NCBI GenBank assembly: GCA_003254925.1
Contig: QANZ01051348.1
Location: 52,610-116,609 of the forward strand
Direction of reading: 5' to 3'
DNA length: 64,000 nt
Source of the DNA: Chamaecrista fasciculata
Taxonomy: Eukaryota; Streptophyta; Magnoliopsida; Fabales; Fabaceae
Shown here: piece by piece, positions 1 to 11,142 of the stretch
How the letters are laid out: every line of letters starts with the position of its first letter
Position numbering within the stretch: position 1 is the first letter of the stretch
Translations under genes and position numbers: made by a program
Notes under the pieces: generated by a model
What the model was told of the DNA's origin: nothing
Databases searched by the model: none
What the model saw: the letters and a program-made list of their open reading frames with translations, nothing else

Positions 1-1663
1 ATCAGCAACCTGAGATGACGCCATTGACACAGCGGCACCAGTAGCTGCTTCGGCACTGTGTTTCTCAGATTTACTAGATTTTCTTGAAGATTTCCCATGG
101 CTACTACTATCACCTTTAGTGTCCTTCTTCTGACGAAATTGCTGGAGCTGACAAAAACCCAAAAAAAAAAAAAAATCAAAATTATAACTTACCTTCACTC
201 TCTATATCTGTAGTTAAGGAAACATAGGAAGAGATATGAACTTATATAGTTTTACATCCTATGAAACATTTAAAACAGTCAAAGTTGAACTTAAATCAAT
301 TTATTCATCAACCTTTTGTACATTTGAATAATATCTGCGAATGCAGTTATTTCAATTTTTACACAACACATGTTGAAAGTCCAAACCTAGAAATTATCCA
401 AACTTTAGAGGCATAAAAAGAGGCAAGTTAGAATGGTTATAGTTAGAAGATAAATGTTGAATCCTTAATCCAATGAGATGCTACTCCGCATTACTATCAT
501 GTGACCAAAACTCAGTTGTCAAAACTCAAGTCAAAGAGAAGCAGCTCATCCTTACAAAATATGTTAGCTGAAATTACAGTGACCTCATTGAGATTTATTA
601 AAATGGCACTGTACTCCATATGACTAGCATCATATCTGATTATTCTATACTTTTAGCCCAATATTCTGTTGAATTATGGTCAAACTCATGTGAAAAAGAA
701 ACATCAAATTTATTATATTTAACGTAATTTAATTATTTAAAAAAGTGGGCTTGTACAATAGAAAATTGAAAAAATAAAATTTCTGACTGGTCCCCCATAT
801 TCAAACAAAAAGATCAAGATATGTAACATCATTCTCTTAAATTCACAGAGATAAGTTAACTCTCACTAAGAATTTCATTAATTTGAAACACAAAACAATG
901 TAGTCTCTAATTTTCTAGTAGCAAAAATTATTTTAGGTTGTCTTGATATTACAGACTATTGCTTTAGGTTTTAGACATTGTAACAGGATCAAACTTAAGA
1001 TAATAACTTAAGCTTTTGAGTTTGACATGATAGCAAAATCTTTATAAGACTATAACCATTGTGACCAAGGGTTTGATCATTGCCATCTCCCATTCTCTTA
1101 CTTACAATTAAGCTTTAACACAAAGACTAGTAATCTTGGGCTTTATTTTTACACTCCAAGCCTAATGAGGTTTCATGTGAAGAGGCATATTAGTTCTTAT
1201 AATAAAACACAGACCTTTACTTAATCCTTTAAATTTTTAATTAAAATGGTCATTGACAGAATATAATCCAATCCTGTAGGTCATTTTTTTTTTGGCCAAA
1301 AAAATTAGGTTTCCAGCTTCATTTTTTGACATGCTAAATTATTTTAAGAACTAGATTACTTATAGCTTCAATGTTTCAATCTAGCTTGAGTTCACTTTCA
1401 TAGGAATTTCCATTAGAGCAAATGAGCAATTGTACATGTTGCTAGTGAAATAGGCCAAATGTAATGGAGAGTGATACTGGAAAAAAATTGAAATAGTGGT
1501 GGAGTATATCATTTAGACAAGCATCCGTGTGATTTCAATTAACTCAATACTTAGTGAAGCAGTGAAGCGCATTTTATGAATGCTTGAACGTAGATAGCCG
1601 GTGGATAAATACCCTTTTTTTGCCAGCTGCGAGTAGATCGGTCCGGTTCTTGTTCTTGTCCAT
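1..1663 (-). CDS. 5' end of a large coiled-coil protein gene (partial, runs off the left edge)
   Basis: Two coding exons are visible: 1613-1663 (start codon at 1661-1663, 17 codons, beginning MDKNKNRTDLLAAGKK) and 147 down to 1 (49 codons, beginning LQQFRQKKD). The first intron is 1,465 bp with a gt donor at 1611-1612 and an ag acceptor at 148-149; phase is kept. The exon-2 part is rich in Ser, Lys and Ala and of low complexity. From memory, this N-terminus (MDKNK..DLLAAG..LQQFRQKKD) is that of large plant coiled-coil proteins described as myosin- or nucleoporin-like (Arabidopsis At4g31570 type, distantly like the TGN protein TNO1). The existence of the gene is well supported; the family name is a recollection and the function is not shown here. 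The rest of the gene lies left of the window. Confidence 0.75.
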
Positions 1664-2350
1664 CCGATTCCGATCCACCCCGTTGTTGCTACCCACTGTG
1701 GATGCAACAATCACCGCATCCAAGTCCCAGCCACCATTTAGATTCTACTCCTATGCTGAGACAGTAAAGAAATTGAAATTGATCGTCATGAAGAAGGTAA
1801 TCACAATCCAGAACATCACCGTTCGCCCAAAAGGGGAGGAAATTAATATAGAGCTGAAATTCACGATTCCACACAAACGAAATATATTCAAGAAAAAGAG
1901 TGATTCTGCGTTATGTTGTACCTGAAACTGCCTGAGGCCCAATCTTTTGAATTGCATATTCTACGTCGGCATTTTCCGAGCAACCAAACAGAAGAGAAAC
2001 CAGCTGATTCGAAACTTGGCAGAATACGATTCCCGGAAAACTGCAGGATTTTCGAGCGACGAATTGAGGTTTCTCTCAATAATTCAATCAAACAAGAGAC
2101 GCGAAAAACCGAAAGAAAAAAGTAAAATAAAATAAAAATATGGGGAAACAAAAATCAATGAAATTGGAAATATGGGAATGGAGGGAATAGCGAGGAGTTA
2201 CCTTGACCTTGGTTAGGGCAATGAAACGACGTCGTAATAGATGACATCCGAAATGCTAAAACTAAAAGACGATGCGAGTTCCGATGGAACTCAGAAATCA
2301 CAAGGAAGAAGGGGCTTCCTCAATTGGAAATTGGATCTAACAGTACACAT
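1664..2350 (-). promoter_or_regulatory. 5' untranslated and promoter region of the left-edge coiled-coil gene
   Basis: No long ORF here has family resemblance. On the minus strand a plausible 5'-UTR intron runs from a gt donor near 2205 (..tcaag|gtaact) to an ag acceptor near 1758 (..gtctcag). The upstream block is pyrimidine-rich as in plant leaders. This is inference; no TATA box is obvious. Confidence 0.35.
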
Positions 2351-2459
2351 TCAAATTTCCCTTTTTACCCTTTCCCCTTCAGTGTCTCTCACCTTATTCT
2401 TGTATTTTTCATGAAAAGTTAAAAATCAATATTGGCCGGATCAAAGTAATAAATAATTT

Positions 2460-2633
2460 ACCAAGTGGTTGACGAGTTACGTCCTACGTTAGAAGATTCA
2501 AGGTTTGATCCCTAGAGTCAACATTGTTAGGAAGACTCAACTGTTTCGTCTTTGTAGCTCAAATGAGATTAGTTTTTGTTTAGATTATTACACGGATAGA
2601 CAAGATATACCCAGGATATTACCCAAAAAAAAA
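2460..2633 (+). mobile_element. tRNA-derived SINE, full length with A tail
   Basis: A Pol III box A-like TGGTTGACGAG lies at 2466-2476 and a box B-like GGTTTGATCCC at 2502-2512. The element ends in an A run (2624-2633). It is flanked by near-identical 15-bp duplications agtaataaataattt (2445-2459) and agtgataaataattt (2634-2648). The 3' part resembles the SINE at 8700-8887, so both belong to one family. Confidence 0.85.
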
Positions 2634-2714
2634 AGTGATAAATAATTTTGATATTACTTGGGACCAAACTGTTAAGGGGTATAATATTTATCTAATTAAT
2701 TGAATTAATTATTT

Positions 2715-3249
2715 GGTTAAATGTTCATTTTAGTCCTAAATGTATGTCATAATGTTCATTTTGGTCCATTATGTTTCAAAATGTTCAAATTGGTCCTAAA
2801 TGTTAGCAAAATGTTTCATTCTGGTCTTAAATGTTAGTAAATGTGTCATTTTAGTCCCAAATTATTGAATTTGGTCATATTTCTCTCGTTTCTCATTTCT
2901 AGTTCAAAGGACTTGTTAAGAGGAACTTGTAGCTCTGAATTGTCACATTCGAATTTGAAACGAGAGAGATATGATCAACTTTGCTTGTTTGACCATGAAA
3001 CGAGTTGTCTACTTTTAAGACTGATTTGACCTCGTTTGCTGACGATCCCAACTGGATAGAGAAAGCACTCATTGAGAACAATATGTAGCTCTAAACTCAT
3101 CACGTTTGAACTTGAAACGAGTCATATTCAATAGTTTGGACCAAAATGAAACTTTTGCCAACATTTAGGACCAATTTGAAAATTTTGAAACACAATAGAC
3201 CAAAATGAACATTAGGGCATACATTTAGGACCAAAATAAACCTTTAACC
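2715..3249. mobile_element. Palindromic MITE, Mutator-like, with perfect 9-bp target duplication
   Basis: The left end reads GGTTAAATGTTCATTTTAG and the right end is its imperfect inverse, ending in ..CCTTTAACC. The body is a degenerate long inverted repeat of 'tttggtcc' phrases. The 9-bp taattattt occurs at 2706-2714 and 3250-3258. The length of the duplication points to a Mutator-type transposase acting in trans; there is no coding capacity. Relatives: 57975-58494 and degenerate copies at 16530-16945 and around 26350-27480. Confidence 0.8.
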
Positions 3250-3258
3250 TAATTATTT

Positions 3259-4016
3259 TGAATAAAAACTTTGATCAATAATCAGTATTGTATTGTAGGA
3301 GTAAAGGAAATAAGTTGGTTTGCTGGTGCCATCATATGAGCATATGATTGCTTCAATTTGTTGCAATATTACTTGGAGATGAGGCAAAATGAGAATCTTT
3401 TTTTTTTCTACGTTTTCATTCTTTTCTTCTTTTAGTTAGGTCGTTAATCTTTATATTAAAAACAGAGGCCCACTTACTAAACCAGGGTGGGCCTACCTAT
3501 TAATGGGCTTCGAATTGACAAAAAGCCCACTATTTATTATGCAAATTTTGTCAAGAGTGAAACAGCCAGCCTAATATGGACCGGAGAGAGCTACGAATAA
3601 GGGTCGAGATAAACGAGTTAGGCTGTTGGAGGAAGAACAAATATTCAAATTTTAAATAAAGTATAATTAAATAAAATAATATTAAAAAAACTTATATTTT
3701 TTTTTTTTGCCTGATAAAAAAAAACTTATATAACATGTTATATACTGATATTCCATATGCCAAAGTACTGTTTTGGTCCCCTAAGTTTATTTAAAGTTTT
3801 ATTTTGGTCCTTTAAGTTTTTTTTTTCATTCTATTTTAGTCTCTCATGTTAACAAAAAAAAAGAGAGAAAAATTAACTTTAATATCTCAAAAATTTTATT
3901 ATTTACCATACTGAATTTGCTATAAAGAAGTGGCCACACACCGTAAACCCGATGGTAATTAACAATTTATTTATACAATAGAGAGAACAAATTAGAAAAC
4001 ATAATATGCATACTAG
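3259..4016. other. Intergenic AT-rich stretch
   Basis: No gene seen. It holds one ultra-short poly-T insertion (3684-3730) and otherwise simple AT-rich DNA. Confidence 0.5.
3684..3730 (-). repeat. Ultra-short retroposed insertion with target duplication
   Basis: The duplication aaaaaaacttata (3684-3696) recurs at about 3718-3730. Between the copies lie only a T run and gcctgat. Read on the minus strand this is atcaggc followed by poly-A. Confidence 0.7.
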
Positions 4017-4497
4017 GGATGATCAAAATACTCATATCTAATAGGGATCCTGAAAATTACCCGATGGGTATGGGTTTGGACCCGTACTCATCCTTAATGG
4101 GTAAGAATGGGTACGGGTCCGGGTATGGTGGTACCCTACCCGTACACTACCCATTTACCCATTAGTAATAATAAATATATTTTTATATATAAAAAATATA
4201 ATACTTTAACACTTTTTATTGAAAAAATATTAAAGTTTTTATAAATATTAAAATATTTTATTAATGCATTCATATTTATGATTTATTTTTTCATTTTTAG
4301 TAGTTATAGATGTAAAAAGTTAGATGAATATAAATTTTATATTAATACAAAAATAATTTATTTTAAAAAATTTTCGAGTTCGAGTTGGGGTATGGGGATT
4401 AGACTACCCAACGAGTATGGGTATAGAGATTAATTTTGATACCCACTCACATATGGGTATGGATACGGGTATCATAGTACCCTACCCATGATCATCC
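4017..4497. mobile_element. MITE-like element with inverted ends and 'gggtatgggta' blocks
   Basis: The left end ggatgatcaaaatac and the right end tgatcatcc are inverted matches. Next to each end sit Gly-Thr-like DNA blocks rich in gggta/taccc that are also inverse. The core is AT-rich and non-coding. A target duplication is not clear, so the superfamily is open. Confidence 0.55.
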
Positions 4498-4499
4498 AT

Positions 4500-4838
4500 A
4501 TTTTATATCCTATCTCTAGTAAACAAGTTCAGCGAGGCAGCTCCTCGGGATTTTATAATTTATTCTTTCAACAAATCATGCATAACGAAGATATCCCTGC
4601 AAAGATGATTAGTCCATGCATAAAAATCCTTAATCACGATTTTCTCACCATGATTAGATCCTCCTTTGAAGCTCCTAGTCATTTGACTCGTAAGAAGCAC
4701 TACAGAGAAGGTGTTGTGAAGATGACTAGCAACAAAAGAACTACTATCTCTGAGCAATAATAGGACCTATGGCTGAACCAAACACCTCTGGCAAAAGGAC
4801 AAGTCATAAAAATGTGATCAAAAGTTTTCTCACATTGA
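4500..4838 (-). mobile_element. LINE ORF2 3' fragment (zf-RVT region), first part
   Basis: The minus strand encodes CEKTFDHIFMTCPFARGVWF, the typical C..T.DHiF..CPFA..vW signature of the zinc-binding region after plant L1-type reverse transcriptase (about 4750-4838). The match continues on the far side of the LTR element, at 7129-7240. The LINE is old and truncated, with stops downstream of this motif, and no 5' part is present. Confidence 0.65.
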
Positions 4839-4843
4839 GTACT

Positions 4844-5207
4844 TGTTGGACCCAAGTCTAATATTGAGTGTGTAAAATAAGCCCACATTGCCTACACAAA
4901 AGAGATATGAGAGTTGAGGTTATTTTTGTTATATTATTTTATTTATTATTGTAATTAATAAATATTTTATTAGACCTATTATATATACATGAGAACCCTA
5001 GTTTCTAAATAATGAGCAGCCTCTCTCTTTTGTATCAGAGTCTCCAACTTTTCTTCTGTTATTCTGTATCCCTCTTTGTGTGACATTGAGGAAGATTTCG
5101 TTTAATCCTGTGAGAGTGCCGGTTTCTAATCAGTGGGATACCGAAATATCTCTTCAGGACAGTGTCCTAGAGACGCGACTCGAAATTATCGTGAGAAATC
5201 CCCAACA
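4844..5207 (+). repeat. 5' LTR
   Basis: It is bounded by TGTTGG and CCAACA. An AT-rich promoter-like stretch with tatatata near 4980-4990 is present. It matches the second copy at 6760-7123 nearly base for base. Confidence 0.9.
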
Positions 5208-5362
5208 ATCTGAAGAGATATTCAAACCTGATTTATTCAATAATCATCGTAGGTCAAAATCTTCTTCTGTGTGCTCTGCTTCTCCTTTTGCGAAGCAATT
5301 AAACATTAGGAATTAGGGTTTTCTTTCAATCTTGGACGATCTTCATTATTCATTCTTCAGCC

Positions 5363-5695
5363 ATGTCGTCTGATAAGAAGATAACTCTATTGAGCTCCTA
5401 TGGCAAATCATTTGAGATGGATATTGTCGCTGCGAATCAATCGGAGTTTCTGACGCATTTGATCGAGGACTGTGGTGCCGACAATGCAATTCCCTTCCCC
5501 AATGTCACTAGCAACGTACTTGTCAAGGTCATTGAGTATTGTACCAAGCATGCCAACCTTACTAAGCCCGATGCTCTAAACGAAACCACTAAAATCGACG
5601 ACGACATTAAGAATTGGGACGCTGATTTCATCAACGTCGACCAGAGGACTCTCTTTGATATTATTCTGAATCGTGCCTGCGTCCAATTTGGAGTT
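5363..5695 (+). pseudogene. Captured SKP1-like sequence inside the LTR element
   Basis: The reading frame from the ATG at 5363 matches the N-terminal half of plant SKP1/ASK proteins: KKITLLSS.G..FE.., then ..E..FLTHLIEDCGADNAIPFPNV.S.VL.KVIEYC.KH, then a linker and WDADFINVDQ.TLFDIILNRA. In the SCF ubiquitin ligase this part binds cullin and starts the F-box interface. A short untranslated-leader-like stretch precedes it. The C-terminal F-box-binding helices are not present. No intron is seen within it, which fits capture of a spliced transcript by the retroelement. It is a transduplicated fragment, part of the mobile element, and not likely a working SCF gene. Confidence 0.8.
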
Positions 5696-5794
5696 GTTGT
5701 TGGATCAATTTGGAGTTGAGAACGCTGTATTAGAAGGATACAGTGATGATAACTGGATTTCAGATTCAAATGAGACAAATCCACTAGTGGCTAT

Positions 5795-6205
5795 GTGTTT
5801 ATGTTTGGTGGTGGTGTTGTCACATGGACGTCAGCCAAGCAAAGCATTATAACTAAATCCTTAAGGAATTTTGAGTTTGTTGCTTTGGAGTTGGCTGGAA
5901 CTGAGGCTGAGTGGTTGAAAAACTTCTTAGCAAATATCCCATTAGGTGACAAACCAACTTCTTCCATTTCATTACACTGTGATAGCCAATCAGCGATAGC
6001 TACGGCTAAAAATAAGACCTTTAATGGCAAAAGCAGACATATTCAATTGAGACATAATATTGCGAGGCAGCTGCTAAAAGATGGTGTAATCTCAATTGAT
6101 TATGTAAAATCAAGTGTGAATCTTGCAGATCCGTTAACGAAGCCTCTTGGGAGGAAACAAATTTTTTTTGAAATATCGAGGGGAATGGGATTTAAGCCAA
6201 CTTGA
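5795..6205 (+). pseudogene. Copia RNase H C-terminal remnant
   Basis: The phrases SAKQSIIT, FVALELAGTEAEWLKNFL, IHLHCD-like SLHCDSQSAIATAKN, HIQLRHN and VKSSVNLADPLTKPL are the standard end of plant Ty1/Copia polyproteins. It is the last coding part of the LTR element; the upstream polyprotein is missing. Confidence 0.85.
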
Positions 6206-6759
6206 AATTAACCACGATGGCAACCCAACCTTTGTGATTGGTGATCCCATGAATAAGGTTCAATGGGAAGAACAAGTCGTCTGTTAATTCTGGTAGCACT
6301 AAATTAAAATATCCCTTCCTATGGTGTGTGATAGTGCTATACTGCATTTTTGGTGAGGTTGTACATAGGTACTTAATGATTTCATATTCCTACGGGATCG
6401 TGTATAAGTGCAGATACACTTTATTGAAATTACCTCGATGAATGTGGAGTGGGGCCGCTCCTATGAGATTCTGGCAAAATCTCTAGAGCATTCATTATGA
6501 AACAGGCACGCGCACGGCCGTTGTAATGCGCAAAAACGTCGTTAATAGCAGAAATGTGGGGGTATAATCTGACTCTTAATGCCTCTAGTATACAACAAGA
6601 GTAGTTGGTTCATAGAAGCAGGCTTCACTGACTACTCTGTGTATTATGTGTTATTGGTCTAGGTCTAGTTCATAGTCGGAAAGACACTAGATACAATGGT
6701 TATGCCCATGGGTGAGACTCATGAGAAATGTGGTTCTTTATTTTACACATGTGGGGGAT

Positions 6760-7123
6760 TGTTGGACCCAAGTCTAATATTGAGTGTGTAAAATAAGCCC
6801 ACATTGCCTACACAAAAGAGATATGAGAGTTGAGGTTATTTTTGTTATATTATTTTATTTATTATTGTAATTAATAAATATTTTATTAGACCTATTATAT
6901 ATACATGAGAACCCTAGTTTCTAAATAATGAGCAGCCTCTCTCTTTTGTATCAGAGTCTCCAACTTTTCTTCTGTTATTCTGTATCCCTCTTTGTGTGAC
7001 ATTGAGGAAGATTTCGTTTAATCCTGTGAGAGTGCCGGTTTCTAATCAGTGGGATACCGGAATATCTCTTCAGGACAGTGTCCTAGAGACGCGACTCGAA
7101 ATTATCGTGAGAAATCCCCAACA
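6760..7123 (+). repeat. 3' LTR
   Basis: It matches the 5' LTR over the full 364 bp. A purine-rich tract sits at about 6750-6758, directly upstream. Confidence 0.9.
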
Positions 7124-7128
7124 GTACT

Positions 7129-7240
7129 TACATTGAAATACTGCATTTGCAAACAATCACTTGTTGGAATGGCTTTATTGATGAAACTCACATGAAGATT
7201 AGGATTCTTCTAGGCAGCTTGATCTTCCAAAATTCTGTCC
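7129..7240 (-). mobile_element. LINE ORF2 3' fragment, second part
   Basis: The minus strand reads FWKIKLPRRI..., ...IPTSDCLQMQYFNV, the stretch that normally precedes the Cys..Cys part of the LINE zf-RVT region found at 4750-4838. The two parts meet exactly at the gtact target site, so the LTR element interrupted this LINE. Confidence 0.6.
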
Positions 7241-8500
7241 AGATGATAATTAACAATTAATTGATTGAAGACCAAACCCATTGTTATAATAAAATTATAT
7301 TAAAAAAAATGGCAATAGATAATTTTTGTTGGGCAAAGTGAGAACTGCCTTCTAGATAGATGAATGAGTTGAGATCCACACAATCACGGACATAAAAATA
7401 ATAATCTTCACCCACTTTCAATTTTTTAAAGCTTAATATAATTAACACTAACAAGGTTTGTCTAATAGTAATTGGTCATAAATAATGGAAATAAAATAAA
7501 ATAAACAACGTGGGAATCTTGTCTGTGGAGTTTCAACTTGCAAAAGGTCCAACAATAATAATAATTTTCTTAATTTTTTCCTCCCACTGCAGAACACAAT
7601 GTTCCTTTGGCAATTAAACTAATGACAATATGATTTAAGTCAAGGCCTTTTATATTATTCACAACAGCTGAACAGCATCATTTATGATATACTTTATGTT
7701 GACGGTGGACAAATCACTAAAACACAATGAAACACGTTAGTAATAATATTATTTTATTTTATATGTTATAATAATGTGGGGGGGATTTTTTATTTAAACA
7801 AATAGGGTAGACTTTTGGGTTTTTTAAACATATTATTTCAGTTTCAAATCGAATTGAAGTATTGAACGTATAAAAAAAGTTATTAGTAGAGACAAAATTT
7901 ATTTTGATGATATATATATATATGTGTGTGTATTAAAACAATGGTGATGTGCATGCTCCAAAGAGTTTAGGATGATCAATAAATAATATTAAAAAAATTA
8001 CTTATATTGTTTTATGGCTCATGAAATTGTTTTTTTTTTTGGCCTGATATTGTTAATTATAAAGTATAAACCAAATCCTCAACCATATCCTTTCATATTT
8101 TGTTTAGTAGTTTAATTAATTAAATATAACATGTCTAAATGAACAAAAAAAGAAACAAGCATTATATAGTTCTCATCGTCAGAATAGGGCTAATCAAATA
8201 AATAATTTTAATGTCAACATTCATGGAAAATAAAATAAGGAAGCGTTTCGTGTCTTCTATATTAAACTTCGTAATTGATTGAACTGTATTTATAAAAATA
8301 TATGACTTAAGTAATTAAATTAATAGCCAGTATGCAATCCAATATTTGACATGAACTTCAGAACTTGTATATTGTTAATAGTCTTTTTTTGGCCAAGTAT
8401 ATTGTTAGTAGTTGATTATATTCGATTCACATATATTGATAAGTCATATGAACAATATTAAGAATACTTGTAAAATTTATCTTGCTAATATATATAACAT
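7241..8500. other. Intergenic AT-rich DNA with two ultra-short insertions
   Basis: No ORF or family match is seen. Poly-T insertions occur at 8021-8056 and 8367-8412 and a small TA/TG microsatellite at 7912-7931. Confidence 0.5.
8367..8412 (-). repeat. Ultra-short retroposed insertion with 16-bp target duplication
   Basis: gtatattgttaatagt (8367-8382) and gtatattgttagtagt (8397-8412) flank only ctttttttggccaa. On the minus strand this is ttggcc plus poly-A. It is one of the cleanest examples in the window. Confidence 0.8.
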
Positions 8501-8507
8501 GTGTTCG

Positions 8508-8648
8508 TAGGGCACATTTTAAGGTTTCTTTTGATTGGTTAATAAAGCATCTCATATCTTGAAATTTACAAAAATTCATTCAAAAGATAATTTTTAATGT
8601 TTGAAAACTCACTTGACCAATCAAAATAAACCTTAACATGTGCCCTTA
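8508..8648. mobile_element. Small MITE with inverted ends tagggcacattttaagg
   Basis: The left end tagggcacattttaaggttt pairs with the right end aaaccttaacatgtgccctta, and ttgattggttaa pairs with ttgaccaatcaaa. It is followed by an 18-bp tandem repeat (8634-8651 and 8652-8669) that copies part of the right end. Confidence 0.6.
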
Positions 8649-8699
8649 CCCTAACATGTGCCCTTACCCTAACTATATATATATATAGTTATATACTAT

Positions 8700-8887
8700 G
8701 TTTTTTTTTTTTGGGTATGTTATGGGTTTTCCCCGCCTGTTCGTTTTTACGGTTTAAGCGAAGACTAATCACATTCGGACTACAGAGACGAAATGGTAGT
8801 GTCCTCCCAACAATGTCAACTCTAGGGATCGAACCTGGGTCTTCTCACCTAGGGTGTAGCTCGCCAACACTACACCAAACACTTGTC
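8700..8887 (-). mobile_element. tRNA-derived SINE, minus orientation
   Basis: A T run (8701-8712) marks the A tail of a minus-strand element. The complement of box B (gggatcgaacc) is at 8825-8835 and of a box A-like motif at 8860-8872. The duplication tatatactat occurs at 8690-8699 and 8888-8897. The 3' half resembles the SINE at 2460-2633. Confidence 0.85.
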
Positions 8888-8897
8888 TATATACTAT

Positions 8898-9639
8898 TTT
8901 AAACTAATATTAGTTTATTTAGCCAATCCATTAGCGATGCGTGTCTTAAAATTAATCAATACTGAAGCCTTAATTAGCAGACAGATCAGATAATGCTGGT
9001 GGGATAATTAATTCGGATTTGAATTAGTGGGTTTATTAGAATAAAGATATACAATGTACACAATCATATATACAGATCATAAAGGCTTTATTTGAGAGAT
9101 TTTGCAAGATTTCCCACACCAAAAAAGTTCACAGGCTTAAGTCAAACCCTAATCAGCTATATTTTATTTATTTGTTTATTTTTAAAAATCTGATTCTTAT
9201 TCTTCAATGTTGGTTTCAAAAGTCTAACAAGCTCTCAAAATGTCAAAATAATAATTAGGCTAGAATTTCGTTTTTGTTTTCTTTAATGCAAAACTTGGGA
9301 GTTGGGACCTATATCAACCAGAAAGATATTATTCCCATAGAAATAAATGGTGGAAAACTATCATTTCACTTATTGTTTTTGGCTAAATTACCTTAATAAT
9401 CTGTTTACTTGAAAAGTTGCAATAGTTATCATTCACAGTGGAAAAAATTACTTGGTGTTCCTTCCTTTGTGGGTTGTTATGAATAGATTATGATAAACAA
9501 ATCAAGTAATCAACCTTACTATTTTAATTAACGAGACACTCATCCATCGATTACTACAAGAAGGCTAACAATAAATTGTTTTTGGATATAATGTTATAAG
9601 AATTCACTAATACTATTGCTAGCTATTACTATCTCATGT
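8898..9639. other. Intergenic, nothing recognised
   Basis: AT-rich DNA without ORF, repeat ends or conserved motif that I can see. Confidence 0.4.
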
Positions 9640-9960
9640 AGGGATAGAAATTTGGGTGGGTATTTAAGATATCCGTCCGAATTCACCCGTAAAAAATATA
9701 TGATATCCGTCGGATACCGGATATCGGATAGGATACGGGTATTGGGAAATAAAAAATCAATTATTCGGTATCCGTCCGAAATGAACGGATAGTTAGGGTA
9801 TCTGATATCCGATATCCTATGATATAAATATTTTATTATATTTTATACATTTTTATTATATTTTTAATTAATTTATTTTAATTAACAGATATTGGATATC
9901 GGATATCAGATATATTAGATTTTTGAATTATGATATCCTATCTTATATCTCTCAGCACTA
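9640..9960. repeat. Palindromic MITE-like repeat rich in 'atatccg/cggatat'
   Basis: Left and right halves are loosely inverse: gatatccgtccgaa and ggatatcggatatcag blocks recur in both directions. Clear termini and target duplication were not found. Confidence 0.45.
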
Positions 9961-10119
9961 CACTCTAAAGACTATAAAGGATCCAAATTGGTCTTCAAGT
10001 TTTCTAAAAGCAATTTTTTAACCTATTCAATCAAATATTCTTATATCTCCCAGCACATACACATATTCCAATTATTTTTTTATCAAAACTTATTGGTCTC
10101 AATCACTGAATATGACTAT

Positions 10120-10426
10120 ATCTTTCTTAAAATTATGCGACACGACATATATTTATATATATAAATAATCAAATATTCATAAATTTTGATTAAAAAATTA
10201 AAAATGGCAATATTTATTCATATTATATGTCATATATATTACTATTTTTTATTATTGTCATGTTAAAGTCATAAAAAATTAATTTTATACTCTCAAATTT
10301 ATGAATATGTGTCGTGTGGGTATCGTACGGGTGTCAGACACTAACACGTATCTGACACAGTAACACACCCTTAAAATAAAGTATCCATGCCTCATAATTT
10401 TTTTTTTTTTGCCGAAGCCTCATAAT
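10120..10426. mobile_element. Degenerate hAT-like MITE (GAAGCATGGACAC family)
   Basis: It matches the intact copies at 46799-47119 and 54851-55195: a central AT-rich block after cgacacgacatat, then ..gtgtcgtgtggg..gtcagacactaacacg..gtatccatgcctcata. The left end is lost. An ultra-short insertion (10389-10427) has duplicated its right tip. Confidence 0.65.
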
Positions 10427-10427
10427 T
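10389..10427 (-). repeat. Ultra-short retroposed insertion with 11-bp target duplication
   Basis: gcctcataatt at 10389-10399 and 10417-10427 flanks only a T run and gccgaa. Confidence 0.75.
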
Positions 10428-10451
10428 ATTATTTAATTAACGTAACATAAT

Positions 10452-10642
10452 GGGTCCGTTTGGTAGGGTGTAAAGTGGGGTATGTAAAGTAAAGGCACNT
10501 ACTTTCTCTCTCTTAACTTTTTATACCAAACACTTTAAATCTTTATTTACTTTATATTCACTCAACTACTTTCCTTTTCCTCATAATTTTTCCATTGTAA
10601 AGCACTTTACTTTATATATCTATTTAGGTACCAAACGGACCC
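10452..10642. mobile_element. Small MITE with 15-bp inverted ends GGGTCCGTTTGGTA
   Basis: gggtccgtttggta and taccaaacggaccc are perfect inverses at the two ends, and a 3-bp aat repeats outside. A 3-bp site points to a PIF/Harbinger-type MITE, although the usual site is TAA/TTA. The interior is non-coding. Confidence 0.65.
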
Positions 10643-11142
10643 AATAAGAGTATATGTATGTGTAACATTGATTTTTTATATATATTAAGTATTTTCAACA
10701 CCAAAAATATAAAAGAAAAAAGAAGACGCTCCTTATTGCCTCCAGCTAATATTCACCACAAATAGTTAAGGGTAAATTACACAAAAGGGGCCTGTGGTTT
10801 GGCCCATTTTCAGATAGGGTCTTGTGGTTTAAAAAGTGTCAGATAGGGTCCCTGTGGTTTGCTCCGTTAACAAAAAGGGTCCTGAGGTATATATCCGTTC
10901 AAAATTTAACAGAAATTTTGGCTAAAACACTATTTTAAGACCCTAACAATTAATTTTTATGCGTTTGACTTCTATTTATATGAGAGAAGGACTTTGGCGA
11001 AAAAAAAAAAGAAAAGTTTGATGGTAACAACTGAAATTTCACCCAGTACTCTAATATAACGCAGCTGAAAACCTATGTTGATGTGAATGAGCAATCCTAA
11101 AACCAAAAAAAAAACCTAATCGCTTCCCTCATTCTTCCCCAG

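Larger units (their letters stand above)
4844..7123 (+). mobile_element. Non-autonomous Copia-type LTR retrotransposon fossil carrying a SKP1-like host sequence
   Basis: Two 364-bp LTRs (4844-5207 and 6760-7123) start TGTTGG and end CCAACA. They differ by one base by eye, so the insertion is recent (order of 0.1 million years under commonly used plant rates). A 5-bp duplication gtact flanks the element (4839-4843 and 7124-7128). A purine tract tgtgggggat lies just before the 3' LTR. The interior holds a SKP1-like segment and then the end of a Copia RNase H. Gag, protease, integrase and RT are absent, so it could only have moved in trans. I see no clear initiator-tRNA primer site after the 5' LTR. 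It is inserted in an older LINE. Confidence 0.9.

Noticed and set aside
2715-3249. Conventional miRNA gene from the hairpin
   Set aside because: The hairpin is a MITE palindrome; no known plant miRNA sequence was seen in this or the other hairpins.
8634-8669. CCCTAAC-like tandem as interstitial telomere
   Set aside because: It is an 18-bp tandem made from a MITE end, not TTTAGGG units.
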